Below, one piece after another: positions 1 to 6,035 of a stretch of DNA of 6,545 bases. This stretch comes from an uncultured Erysipelotrichaceae bacterium (GTDB lineage Bacteria; Bacillota_I; Bacilli_A; Erysipelotrichales; Coprobacillaceae), in the NCBI GenBank assembly GCA_937917505.1, contig CALDMQ010000079.1, positions 1-6,545 on the forward strand, read 5' to 3'. The notes below the pieces were generated by a model, which had not been told where the DNA came from, did no database searches, and was given only the letters and a program-made list of their open reading frames with translations. A program made the translations under genes and the position numbers. Positions within the stretch are counted from its first letter, which is position 1; the number at the start of each line of letters is the position of its first letter.

Positions 1-538
1 AGCTACTTATATATCGTGTTTGAACGTTTTTAGGTTTTTTCCCACTTGGATTATACTCAATATTTCCTATTTTAAAGTATTCTATTTTATTATTTACTTT
101 TTCTATTTGAAATTGTATATCATCTCTTTTTCTATAAACATCTAAAATATAATCTTGAATATCTTCTAGCATTTTTCTCCCAAGTTCTGTAATATCATAA
201 GTTGCAGTCTCTGTTGTTATTACATATAATGAGTTTTCTACATGTTCTAAATACGATGACTCATTAATTATATTATCTATCAGTATAGCAATATAATTAC
301 TACTTATTCCTTCGTATGACAACTGAAAACCAGATTGATTCCATGTTTCATTTTCTATTAAACGATGTGCTTCTTTCTCCATAAAACTTACATCAACCAT
401 ACCAATAAAACTCTGTGCTGTTTGTTCTAATTGAACCTGATAATCAAGATAAAAACTAAAAGATTCTACTCCTAAGAATGCACAAAATACAACCAAAAAT
501 ATCTTCTTAAACAAAGTTAATTTCAAATACTTCTTCAT
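1..538 (-). CDS. Membrane sensor protein, probably histidine kinase of a two-component system (N-terminal fragment)
   Basis: The frame is open from an ATG at 538 to the window edge (179 codons), so the C-terminus is missing. Residues 1-12 are basic (MKKYLKLTLFKK) and are followed by a hydrophobic segment at about 13-24, an uncleaved N-terminal membrane anchor. Residues from about 30 onward are polar and look like an extracytoplasmic sensing domain; no second membrane segment has been reached. No HAMP, HisKA or ATPase domain is visible, so the kinase call rests on position: it starts one base after the stop of an OmpR-type response regulator, the usual order for such pairs. The end of the regulator gene carries a good Shine-Dalgarno sequence (AAAGGTGGTGA), which implies translational coupling. 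I do not recognise the sensor domain and cannot name a ligand. Confidence 0.75.
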   Translation of the reverse strand, partial: MKKYLKLTLFKKIFLVVFCAFLGVESFSFYLDYQVQLEQTAQSFIGMVDVSFMEKEAHRLIENETWNQSGFQLSYEGISSNYIAILIDNIINESSYLEHVENSLYVITTETATYDITELGRKMLEDIQDYILDVYRKRDDIQFQIEKVNNKIEYFKIGNIEYNPSGKKPKNVQTRYISS

Positions 539-539
539 A

Positions 540-1205
540 CTATTCACCACCTTTAAAGATATATCCTTCTTTAAACACTGTACGAATATAACAACTACAA
601 TCGCCTAATTTCTTTCTCAACTTCTTAATATAAGTATCTACTGCACGTCCATCACCATAATAATCATAACCCCAAATTGCATCCAATATTTGTTCTCGTT
701 TTAAAAGTTGGTTACTATTTTGTGTTAGATATTTCAATAATTGATACTCTTTACTTGTAAGTTCTAATTTTTCATCTTTTATCCAAACATCATGATTATC
801 ATAATCTATCTTGAGATTACCAAATGTTTGAATATGATGATTGCTATTATTTTGACGACTTAAGATTGCATGACATTTTGCATAAAGAATTGATGGTAAG
901 AATGGTTTTGAAACATAATCATCTGCACCTAATTCAAATGCTTTGAGTTGATTTTCTTCTTCATTTAATGCACTAATAAAAATAATAGGACAATCACAGT
1001 TGTTTCTGATTTGTTGACAGACCTCATAGCCATCAATACCCGGCATCATGATATCTAATAAAACAATATCCACTTCATCATTGATCAAAGATAAACCCAT
1101 ATGTCCATCAACAGCTTCAATAACATCTATATCTCGTTTTTCAAAATAACGATGTATAATATGTCGTATATCAGCATCATCTTCAATAACTAATATCTTA
1201 TACAT
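540..1205 (-). CDS. OmpR/PhoB-family response regulator
   Basis: This is a DNA-binding response regulator of 221 residues, a normal length for the family. Residues 1-115 are a receiver domain with the acidic pocket E8-D9-D10, the phospho-acceptor D51 in LLDIMMPGIDGYE, the switch Ser at 78 (IIFISAL) and the conserved Lys-Pro at 100-101 (DDYVSKPF). Residues of about 127-219 form the winged-helix effector domain, including LTSKEYQLLKYL and the recognition-helix region AVDTYIKKLRKKLG. All key residues are present, so it should be active. Start choice: AGGAGG at 1219-1214 lies 8 bases before the ATG at 1205 and 5 before an in-frame ATG at 1208; a GTG at 1214 lies inside the Shine-Dalgarno sequence and is unlikely. 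It is followed after one base by the membrane sensor, its likely partner. Target genes cannot be read from the sequence. Confidence 0.95.
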   Translation of the reverse strand: MYKILVIEDDADIRHIIHRYFEKRDIDVIEAVDGHMGLSLINDEVDIVLLDIMMPGIDGYEVCQQIRNNCDCPIIFISALNEEENQLKAFELGADDYVSKPFLPSILYAKCHAILSRQNNSNHHIQTFGNLKIDYDNHDVWIKDEKLELTSKEYQLLKYLTQNSNQLLKREQILDAIWGYDYYGDGRAVDTYIKKLRKKLGDCSCYIRTVFKEGYIFKGGE

Positions 1206-1213
1206 CATAATCA

Positions 1214-1219
1214 CCTCCT
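1214..1219 (-). promoter_or_regulatory. Ribosome binding site that decides the response regulator start
   Basis: A perfect AGGAGG on the minus strand. Spacing to the ATG at 1205 is 8 bases and to the ATG at 1208 is 5, so one of these is the start. The in-frame GTG at 1214 overlaps the site itself. Confidence 0.85.
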
Positions 1220-1227
1220 GTTTTTAG

Positions 1228-1248
1228 TTTACTGCACACTTATGTAAA
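1228..1248. promoter_or_regulatory. Weak inverted repeat upstream of the response regulator
   Basis: TTTAC at 1228-1232 is mirrored by GTAAA at 1244-1248 with 11 bases between. It is the only dyad in the short gap before the regulator gene, where a promoter and operator would be expected. I found no convincing -35/-10 pair around it. Arms of five bases in AT-rich DNA can arise by chance. Confidence 0.2.
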
Positions 1249-1263
1249 TTTTGTGGAAATAGA

Positions 1264-1289
1264 AAACTTCTTACCAAAGTAAGAAGTTT
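1264..1289 (-). terminator. Intrinsic terminator of the ATP-grasp/hydrolase operon
   Basis: A perfect 11-bp stem (AAACTTCTTAC / GTAAGAAGTTT) with a 4-base loop, followed on the minus strand by a broken T run (TTTTCTATTT, counting the last stem bases). The stop codon of the last operon gene (1290-1288) overlaps the first arm. It separates the operon from the two-component genes, which therefore probably have their own promoter. The stem has few GC pairs, so termination may be incomplete. Confidence 0.7.
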
Positions 1290-2496
1290 ACATCCATTCT
1301 GTTCCATCTTCACGTTTTAAAATATAACGAATCATTTCAAACAACTCTTCTTGAGTACGTGATTTAACTAAGAATACATGATTCCCCATAGCTGGTGCTA
1401 AAACTTCTGGGACATCTGTTTCTAATGCAATTGCATATCCATATTTTTCATGGATTTGATCATAGTTATGAGCATACCAAATACCTTCACGTCTACCTGT
1501 ATAAGCCACCCAATATTTACGATGAAGTTCATAGAAGCATTTATTATACTTCATCATATCTGCCCATATTGTATACACATCAACATCATAAGCTAAATTC
1601 ATCATATCAGGCATATAAGCTCCTGGTGCACGCATATTGACTTCTAAACCAACAATATCCCCTTTCTTTCCTAATCCTTCTTTATCTTCATCTAATCTAA
1701 AGAATTCAAAGTGAAAGAAACGACTATACGCATTAAATTCCTTAACTGCCTTTTTACCAATTTCATATAAATCTAAATTTTCTACAGGTTGAGAATAAAA
1801 AGCTGTATCACTCAATTCATTCACATTATCCATAATAGAATTTAACATCACATGACTAGTCGCAATCAAAATATTCTTATCCTTATCAGTAATACCATCA
1901 AATGTTTCTACATGTCCAGGTACCATTTCTTCAATAATAAATCTTATTGTTGGATCTTTTGTTGCAAAGAAGTAATCAAGTTCATCATCACTTTTTAATT
2001 TATATGTAGAACTTGCTCCAACACCATTATCAGGTTTTACAATAACAGGATAGCCTACTCTATTGGCAAAAGCTTTCATTGCTTGATAATCATCCACAGG
2101 ACGATATCTAGCAGTTGGAATCCCTGCTTTAGCATAAACATCTTTCATCTTTGATTTATATTTCATTGATGATAAGTCTTGAATCTTTGGTCCTGTTGTA
2201 ACATTAAAATCATTACGTAATGTTGCTTCAAGCTCTAACCAATATTCATTTTGAGATTCAATCCAATCAATCTTACCATACTTCCATATCAAATAAGCAC
2301 AAGCACGATAAACTTCTTCATAATCTTCTAAATCATCAACTTTATAATATTCTGTTAAAGCATCTTTTGTTTCTTGTGAAATATCATGGTAAGAAGCATC
2401 CCCAATCCCTAAAACATTCACTCCTCTTTCTTTTAAACGCGCACAAAAGTTATAAAAATAAAGAGGAAAATGTGGAGATATAAATACAACATTCAT
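1288..2496 (-). CDS. ATP-grasp domain ligase, third gene of operon
   Basis: An ATP-grasp enzyme of 402 residues, expected to activate a carboxylate as an acyl phosphate and join it to an amine or other nucleophile in the cytoplasm; the substrate is unknown. Residues 1-100 form a Rossmann-like pre-ATP-grasp domain (VVFISPHFP at 3-11, GVNVLGIGD at 25-33). The ATP-grasp domain follows, with a basic MKYKSKMK stretch at 111-118, the nucleotide-binding lysine K154 in VIVKPDNGVGAS, E189-E190 in FIIEEM, and metal ligands E264 (FHFEFFR), E285 and N287 (GLEVNMR). Residues after 320 form a C-terminal extension. It starts one base after the hydrolase stop, with Shine-Dalgarno AAAGGGTGA inside that gene. 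It is a clear paralogue of the first operon gene. Similar proteins are often labelled carbamoyl-phosphate-synthase-like; at this length that name would be wrong. Confidence 0.9.
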   Translation of the reverse strand: MNVVFISPHFPLYFYNFCARLKERGVNVLGIGDASYHDISQETKDALTEYYKVDDLEDYEEVYRACAYLIWKYGKIDWIESQNEYWLELEATLRNDFNVTTGPKIQDLSSMKYKSKMKDVYAKAGIPTARYRPVDDYQAMKAFANRVGYPVIVKPDNGVGASSTYKLKSDDELDYFFATKDPTIRFIIEEMVPGHVETFDGITDKDKNILIATSHVMLNSIMDNVNELSDTAFYSQPVENLDLYEIGKKAVKEFNAYSRFFHFEFFRLDEDKEGLGKKGDIVGLEVNMRAPGAYMPDMMNLAYDVDVYTIWADMMKYNKCFYELHRKYWVAYTGRREGIWYAHNYDQIHEKYGYAIALETDVPEVLAPAMGNHVFLVKSRTQEELFEMIRYILKREDGTEWM

Positions 2497-2497
2497 C

Positions 2498-3253
2498 TTA
2501 AATCACCCTTTCTACAAAATAAGGGAATTGTACACGCCACCAAGGCCAATCATGATCAACATCATATCCCCAAAAATCAATCCAAGCCGGTATATCTTTA
2601 TATTCAAGTAATTCTTTCATACGATTCGTACTTCTAATCATATCATCTTCCCATGCTCCCTGCCCACAACAAAGTACAATTTTATTTTGACGATACATCT
2701 CTACATAAGGATGATCATAACTCATACCATGTATATATTCTACTGGCGAATTATGATATAAAATATCATCATGATAATCCCCAAAGAACAAATCACAATC
2801 ATAATAACCACTTAAAGCAATTGTTCCAATAAAAATATCAGGTCTTCTAAACATAAAATTCACCGCATGACTAGCTCCCATTGAACATCCTGTTGTATAA
2901 ATTCCTTTTGCATACGCCACCTCATTGCCATAAGCATTGATTTCAAAAATTCTAGGAACCAATTCATTGACAATATAATGATAGTATTGTTCAACCATAT
3001 AAGTACGATGTTTCACATCTCTATCACTAGGACTCCAAGATTCTTCATCAATACTATCACAACAAAATAATTGTATTCTCCCTTGATCAATCAAATGTTC
3101 TACGGTATGTACCATACCATTATTTGCAAAATCATAAAAGCGTCCATTTTGAGATGGAAAAACAAGAATTGGTTGTCCTCCATGTCCATAAACATTAAAT
3201 TCCATCTCTCTTTTTAAACACTCACTATATTCCTTAAACCACTCTACCTTCAT
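2498..3253 (-). CDS. Esterase-family alpha/beta-hydrolase, middle gene of operon
   Basis: A 251-residue alpha/beta-hydrolase of the putative-esterase (esterase D-like) type. The nucleophile elbow is G122-C-S124-M-G126, after the strand KGIYTT. The acid is probably one of E202/D203/D204 in GQGAWEDD, and the histidine H234 lies in DVDHDWPWW. An oxyanion-type stretch is plausible at ILVFPSQNG (29-37). There is no signal peptide or membrane segment, so it should be cytoplasmic beside its ligase partners. It starts two bases after the stop of the upstream ATP-grasp gene, and the AGGAGGAT forming that gene's Gly-Gly-stop codons is its Shine-Dalgarno sequence. Lying between two ligase genes suggests hydrolysis or transfer of an acyl or peptidyl ester intermediate or product. 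That is inference: the family covers esterases, acyltransferases and thioesterases. Confidence 0.9.
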   Translation of the reverse strand: MKVEWFKEYSECLKREMEFNVYGHGGQPILVFPSQNGRFYDFANNGMVHTVEHLIDQGRIQLFCCDSIDEESWSPSDRDVKHRTYMVEQYYHYIVNELVPRIFEINAYGNEVAYAKGIYTTGCSMGASHAVNFMFRRPDIFIGTIALSGYYDCDLFFGDYHDDILYHNSPVEYIHGMSYDHPYVEMYRQNKIVLCCGQGAWEDDMIRSTNRMKELLEYKDIPAWIDFWGYDVDHDWPWWRVQFPYFVERVI

Positions 3254-3255
3254 AT

Positions 3256-4440
3256 TTATCCTCCTAACACATCATCAATAAATTGATTCACTTCATCCAT
3301 TGTTTCAAATCTTGCTGTATAAATAAAATTCCCCATTGCTCCACTTAAAATATCAAGCATTCTTTCACACATCACTAAATCAAACTGATACTTATTTACA
3401 ACATCTTCATGACTCATACGATAAACAATCCCATCACGTCTTCCACAATAAATACAATGGTAAGGTCGTTCACGATTATACTCACTATACCCCTTTGTCA
3501 CCATATCTGCATAAATAGAATATACATCAATATTATTTGCATAATTCATCATATCAGGTGTATATCCTCCTGGTGTTCTTAAATTCACTTCAAGTCCAAT
3601 TAAATCCCCTTTTTTCCCTAATCCTTCTTTATCTTCTAACATTCTAAAGAATTCCATATGGAAACATCTTCCTGCTGTATAAAAAGACTTCACACAAGCA
3701 CGTCCTGCCTGTTTTAAATCATAAGGTAATTCTTTAAGAGAATAATAATACATACTTCCTTGATTATTCACAACATCCATAATTGGATTTGGGAATACAT
3801 GAGAAGTTTCAAATAAAACGTCCTTATCTAAATTTGCTATACCATCATAAGAAATAATAAGACCATTAATATATTCTTCCATAATATATTGGGTAATATG
3901 TTCTTGATTATAAAAATCTTTTAATTCATCTTCATTAGAAATCTTATAAGTTGCGGCAGCGCCTACTCCATTATCCGGTTTAACTACTACAGGATACCCA
4001 ACTTCTTGAATAAACTTCAATCCTTCATCTAAGGTTGTAGTCAAATGATATCTCGCAGTTTTAACACCAGCTTCTTTATAAAATGCTTTCATTTTTGATT
4101 TACATTTCATATTTTCAATATGATTCTTTTGTAAACCTGTTGTAATATTAAAATCAGTTCTTAATTTGGCATCTTGTTCTAACCAATATTCATTGTTAGA
4201 TTCTAACCAGTCGATGTGTCCATAATGAAAAATAAAATATCCCATTGCTCTAATCATTTCATCATAGTTTTCCATTGAATACACTTGGTAATAATCATTA
4301 ATAGAATTTTTTAGTTCATCACTCAATTCATCATAAGGTGTATCCCCAATTGCTAAAACATTCACCCCACGTTCTTTAAGCCTATCACAAAAATTATAGA
4401 AATTCTTTGGAAAGGCTGGTGATATATATACAAAATTCAT
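3256..4440 (-). CDS. ATP-grasp domain ligase, first gene of operon
   Basis: A 394-residue ATP-grasp enzyme, collinear with the 402-residue paralogue at the other end of the operon: I count 28 identities in the first 40 residues, with a one-residue gap near 180. The pre-ATP-grasp domain is at 1-100 (FVYISPAFP, GVNVLAIGD). ATP-grasp residues include K154 in VVVKPDNGVGAA, E188-E189 in YIMEEY, E263 in HMEFFR, and E284/N286 in GLEVNLR. The two copies differ most at about 190-250 and after 315, which suggests different substrates or partner surfaces. The start is supported by AAGGGGG seven bases before the ATG and an extended -10 promoter just upstream, making this the first gene of the operon. The likely reaction is ATP-dependent carboxylate-amine (or similar) ligation; the substrate cannot be predicted. 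Confidence 0.9.
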   Translation of the reverse strand: MNFVYISPAFPKNFYNFCDRLKERGVNVLAIGDTPYDELSDELKNSINDYYQVYSMENYDEMIRAMGYFIFHYGHIDWLESNNEYWLEQDAKLRTDFNITTGLQKNHIENMKCKSKMKAFYKEAGVKTARYHLTTTLDEGLKFIQEVGYPVVVKPDNGVGAAATYKISNEDELKDFYNQEHITQYIMEEYINGLIISYDGIANLDKDVLFETSHVFPNPIMDVVNNQGSMYYYSLKELPYDLKQAGRACVKSFYTAGRCFHMEFFRMLEDKEGLGKKGDLIGLEVNLRTPGGYTPDMMNYANNIDVYSIYADMVTKGYSEYNRERPYHCIYCGRRDGIVYRMSHEDVVNKYQFDLVMCERMLDILSGAMGNFIYTARFETMDEVNQFIDDVLGG

Positions 4441-4447
4441 ATAAATT

Positions 4448-4472
4448 CCCCCTTAATAGTTTTATTATAGCA
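4448..4472 (-). promoter_or_regulatory. Extended -10 promoter and ribosome binding site of the ATP-grasp operon
   Basis: On the minus strand, TGC-TATAAT (4472-4464) is a perfect extended -10 element. No good -35 is seen at 16-18 bases (a CT-rich run lies there), which extended -10 promoters tolerate. Transcription should start near 4457, giving a leader of only about 17 bases that carries AAGGGGG (4454-4448), 7 bases before the ATG at 4440. The leader is too short for a riboswitch or attenuator. Confidence 0.65.
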
Positions 4473-4492
4473 CAGCAAATAAAAAAAGAGAG

Positions 4493-4611
4493 GTTTTTTG
4501 TATTTTTCATACAATTATATACTCTTTTTTCTATTCTTCCTTATTTATATATCTATATTTTATAAAAAATATATATTGTGACGATATTTGTCGTATTCAT
4601 TGAAAACATGA
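4493..4611. other. AT-rich intergenic spacer between divergent operon and transporter relic
   Basis: No coding frame or RNA gene is recognised. The stretch is almost all A and T. The one structured spot is a dyad at about 4582-4595, ACGA-N6-TCGT, just ahead of the decayed plus-strand transporter. Its position would suit a repressor operator for that gene before it decayed, but the arms are only four bases long. Confidence 0.3.
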
Positions 4612-5138
4612 GTTATTCAATTATATGATTGTTCTATCTTTAAGTTAAGCATTTTTATTATTATACAAATAGTTATTAATAGTGCTAAATCATATCCTGA
4701 TAATCATCTTGTTTCAACATTAGAAGGAAATAATTCTTTTATTAGTTGGTTAACCTTTATACAAGTGTTACTTGGTATTCTTATTTGTAATGGTTGCTTC
4801 TCAATTCATTAGAAAAGTTGGGTATAAAAAGTTTTACCTTTTTGCTATAATTCTGATAACTATACATTTATATACTTATGCTTTCATCTCTTATGCTTAT
4901 GTTTTCCTAGCAATAAGTATTGTGTATTGTTTTAGTGTTGCTTATTCTACAGTTGGTAGTTTAGCATATTGTCGATTCTCGTGTTTTTGGATCAGTCATC
5001 ACATTACTCAATGGTTCTTTTTGTATTTTCTTGATAAGTGATATTATTGTAAGTGGTATCGTTATCTTGATTGCATTAACAAAACGATTTGATCCCCTTG
5101 ATAATCATACACAAAGTAAAACTCTATCTCATCGATAG
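4612..5138 (+). pseudogene. Decayed multi-membrane transporter, probably MFS, C-terminal half
   Basis: Membrane-protein sequence continues through three successive frames. Frame one runs from about 4612 to a stop at 4810 and includes SFISWLTFIQVLLGILI. Frame two is open from 4754 to 5041 (FVMVASQFIRKVGYKKFYLF, then two more hydrophobic segments). Frame three is open from 4965 to a stop at 5136-5138 (FGSVITLLNGSFCIFLISD, another membrane segment and a polar tail). Each change is equivalent to one inserted base or two lost bases. The pattern of membrane helix, short basic loop RKVGYKK, then helix resembles the TM8-loop-TM9 region of MFS transporters, with later helices following. No N-terminal half and no usable start are present, so it is both truncated and frameshifted. 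The MFS assignment is tentative; that it is a broken membrane-protein gene is more certain. Confidence 0.65.
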
Positions 5139-5144
5139 AGTTTT
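5118..5144 (+). terminator. Hairpin terminator after the transporter relic, possibly bidirectional
   Basis: A perfect 11-bp stem (AAAACTCTATC / GATAGAGTTTT) with a 5-base loop. The last stop codon of the transporter relic lies in the loop-proximal part of the second arm. The A4/T4 ends make it usable from both strands, so it may also end transcription of the converging zinc-ribbon/membrane gene at 5183. The T run beyond the stem is short on both sides. Confidence 0.55.
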
Positions 5145-5148
5145 AGAG

Positions 5149-5184
5149 TGTTGACAAAGTGGTAGAAATCTTGACATAGAGCCT
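5149..5184. mobile_element. Possible insertion-sequence end remnant
   Basis: Read on the minus strand from 5184, the segment begins GGCTCTATGTCAAGATTT, and TTGACA occurs twice on the plus strand 20 bases apart (5151 and 5171). The GGCTCT tip and following bases resemble inverted-repeat ends of ISL3-type elements as I remember them. The tip coincides with the stop codon (5185-5183) of the membrane protein, whose C-terminus is about five residues shorter than its paralogue's. No transposase or matching second end is in the window. Weak evidence. Confidence 0.25.
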
Positions 5185-5869
5185 AATTATTTTGTGTGAT
5201 AGATAAATAATCTGAATATGGTTTTGAATCATTGGAATAAACTGTCTCACTTAAATAGATACTATCTTTTTCATAATTACTATAAACATAACGATTAGAA
5301 TCACCATCTCTAACAAGTTGTTTTCTAGCATCTTCTAATTGATTATAAATGTTTTCTAACCCCATATAATCCGCTAATAAATTAACAGTCTCTTTTGAAG
5401 CCAACATCTTATGACGCATACTTTCTTTACTTCTATAAAATATTTTTATTCCCTTTTCACAAATTGTTTCTTGTTCATTCACACTAGCTGTTAATGTATA
5501 ATTATGGTTATCTTTTTTTGCTTCTACTTCAATATGTGCTGTTAGAATATCATTATAAGATGTACAATAAACATGATCTTCAATATCGATAAATTGATTT
5601 TTCTCTAAAAATCTCATTAAATCCATCGTATATTCTTTAGCTGAAGTTATTCTTCCATTTTGATCATATCCTTCATCAATCATCTCAGAAAAAGTTTTAT
5701 CATTATAACTCACATACACATTTTCTTCAGGTTCAAGACTTTGTGATTGATTATCCATAAAAATTGTAATAAAAGTTGAACCAATTGAAAAAACAATCCC
5801 AACAATTGATACGATAGCCACTATTTTTCCTAACAAATCTTTCTTATTTGTATGTTTGAATATGTTCAT
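5183..5869 (-). CDS. Single-pass membrane protein with extracytoplasmic domain; C-terminal part of a frameshifted zinc-ribbon protein
   Basis: 228 residues from the ATG at 5869. A short basic start is followed by one hydrophobic membrane segment (LLGKIVAIVSIVGIVFSIGS begins about residue 12) and then a polar domain of about 185 residues, presumably outside the membrane. I do not recognise the domain, but it matches the partial protein at 6067-6545: FL-x2-N-x-F early, KDN-x2-Y in the middle, then a helix pair ending LEDAR / VNEAR. The 5869 ATG has no Shine-Dalgarno sequence, and an in-frame ATG at 5902 lies inside the zinc-ribbon frame, also without a good site. Removing one A from the CAAAT at about 5850-5846 joins the zinc-ribbon frame to this one as ...HIQTY-NKKDLLGKI..., giving a continuous protein of about 266 residues. 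It is therefore more likely the downstream piece of a broken or frameshifted gene than an independent gene. Confidence 0.65.
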   Translation of the reverse strand: MNIFKHTNKKDLLGKIVAIVSIVGIVFSIGSTFITIFMDNQSQSLEPEENVYVSYNDKTFSEMIDEGYDQNGRITSAKEYTMDLMRFLEKNQFIDIEDHVYCTSYNDILTAHIEVEAKKDNHNYTLTASVNEQETICEKGIKIFYRSKESMRHKMLASKETVNLLADYMGLENIYNQLEDARKQLVRDGDSNRYVYSNYEKDSIYLSETVYSNDSKPYSDYLSITQNN

Positions 5870-5984
5870 GAGAAGTATGATTTGCATCATATGCAAACGC
5901 ATGTTCTTTTCTTACTTTATATCCACAATTTGGACAAGTATCTTCACCAAATGGTATAGTTGTTTGACAAACATCACATTTCAT
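5844..5984 (-). CDS. Zinc-ribbon peptide, 46 residues; N-terminal part of the frameshifted membrane protein
   Basis: A short frame starting at the ATG at 5984, with AGGGG (5998-5994) nine bases upstream and a promoter-like -10 before it. It codes for a zinc ribbon with two knuckles, C3-D-V-C6 and C17-P-N-C20, followed by a linker rich in His, Thr and Tyr (HTSHEHIQTY) and a TAA stop at 5846-5844. Proteins that begin with such a ribbon and linker normally continue into a membrane segment, and a matching segment starts immediately downstream in the next frame. As it stands the ribbon would be a free 46-residue peptide. An in-frame ATG at 5993 directly abuts the AGGGG and is less likely as the start. 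Sequencing error, a real inactivating mutation and +1 frameshifting at AAA-TAA are all possible. Confidence 0.65.
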   Translation of the reverse strand: MKCDVCQTTIPFGEDTCPNCGYKVRKEHAFAYDANHTSHEHIQTYK

Positions 5985-5993
5985 AAATATCAT

Positions 5994-6035
5994 CCCCTAT
6001 ATTTTATAGTATAGCGAATAATGATGAAAAAACAA
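5994..6035 (-). promoter_or_regulatory. Candidate promoter and ribosome binding site of the zinc-ribbon gene
   Basis: TATACT at 6013-6008 is a good -10. TTGTTT at 6035-6030, with a 16-base spacer, is a poor but possible -35. Transcription would start near 6001, leaving a leader of about 17 bases that contains AGGGG at 5998-5994. Confidence 0.45.

Noticed and set aside
1206..1214. GTG at 1214 as the response regulator start
   Set aside because: The GTG overlaps the AGGAGG ribosome binding site; the ATG at 1205 (or 1208) has proper spacing and gives the usual family N-terminus MYKILVIEDD.
1395..1640. Plus-strand open frame antisense to the third-gene ATP-grasp ligase
   Set aside because: It lies wholly inside a strongly supported gene on the other strand, has a His/Tyr/Leu-rich composition typical of antisense translation of AT-rich genes, and matches no family.
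2220..2483. Plus-strand open frame antisense to the start of the same ligase gene
   Set aside because: Antisense shadow with low-complexity His/Asn/Lys/Leu composition and no recognisable domain.
3336..3518. Plus-strand open frame antisense to the first-gene ATP-grasp ligase
   Set aside because: Short antisense shadow of a conserved C-terminal coding region; no ribosome site or family resemblance.
4441..4500. Riboswitch or attenuator ahead of the ATP-grasp operon
   Set aside because: The predicted transcript leader is only about 17 bases; the A-rich and T-rich runs further upstream lie before the promoter and form no GC-containing stem.
5151..5176. Two perfect TTGACA hexamers as -35 elements
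   Set aside because: Neither has a TATAAT-like -10 at 16-18 bases, and no plus-strand gene follows.
5881..5897. Palindrome TTTGCAT-CAT-ATGCAAA as an operator or hairpin
   Set aside because: It falls within the zinc-ribbon linker coding sequence (HAFAYDANH), where His/Asp/Ala/Asn codons produce such symmetry by chance; no promoter lies beside it.
5870..5902. ATG at 5902 as the start of the membrane protein
   Set aside because: It has no good ribosome site, and the extra residues MRLHMMQIILL are just the zinc-ribbon linker read in the wrong frame.
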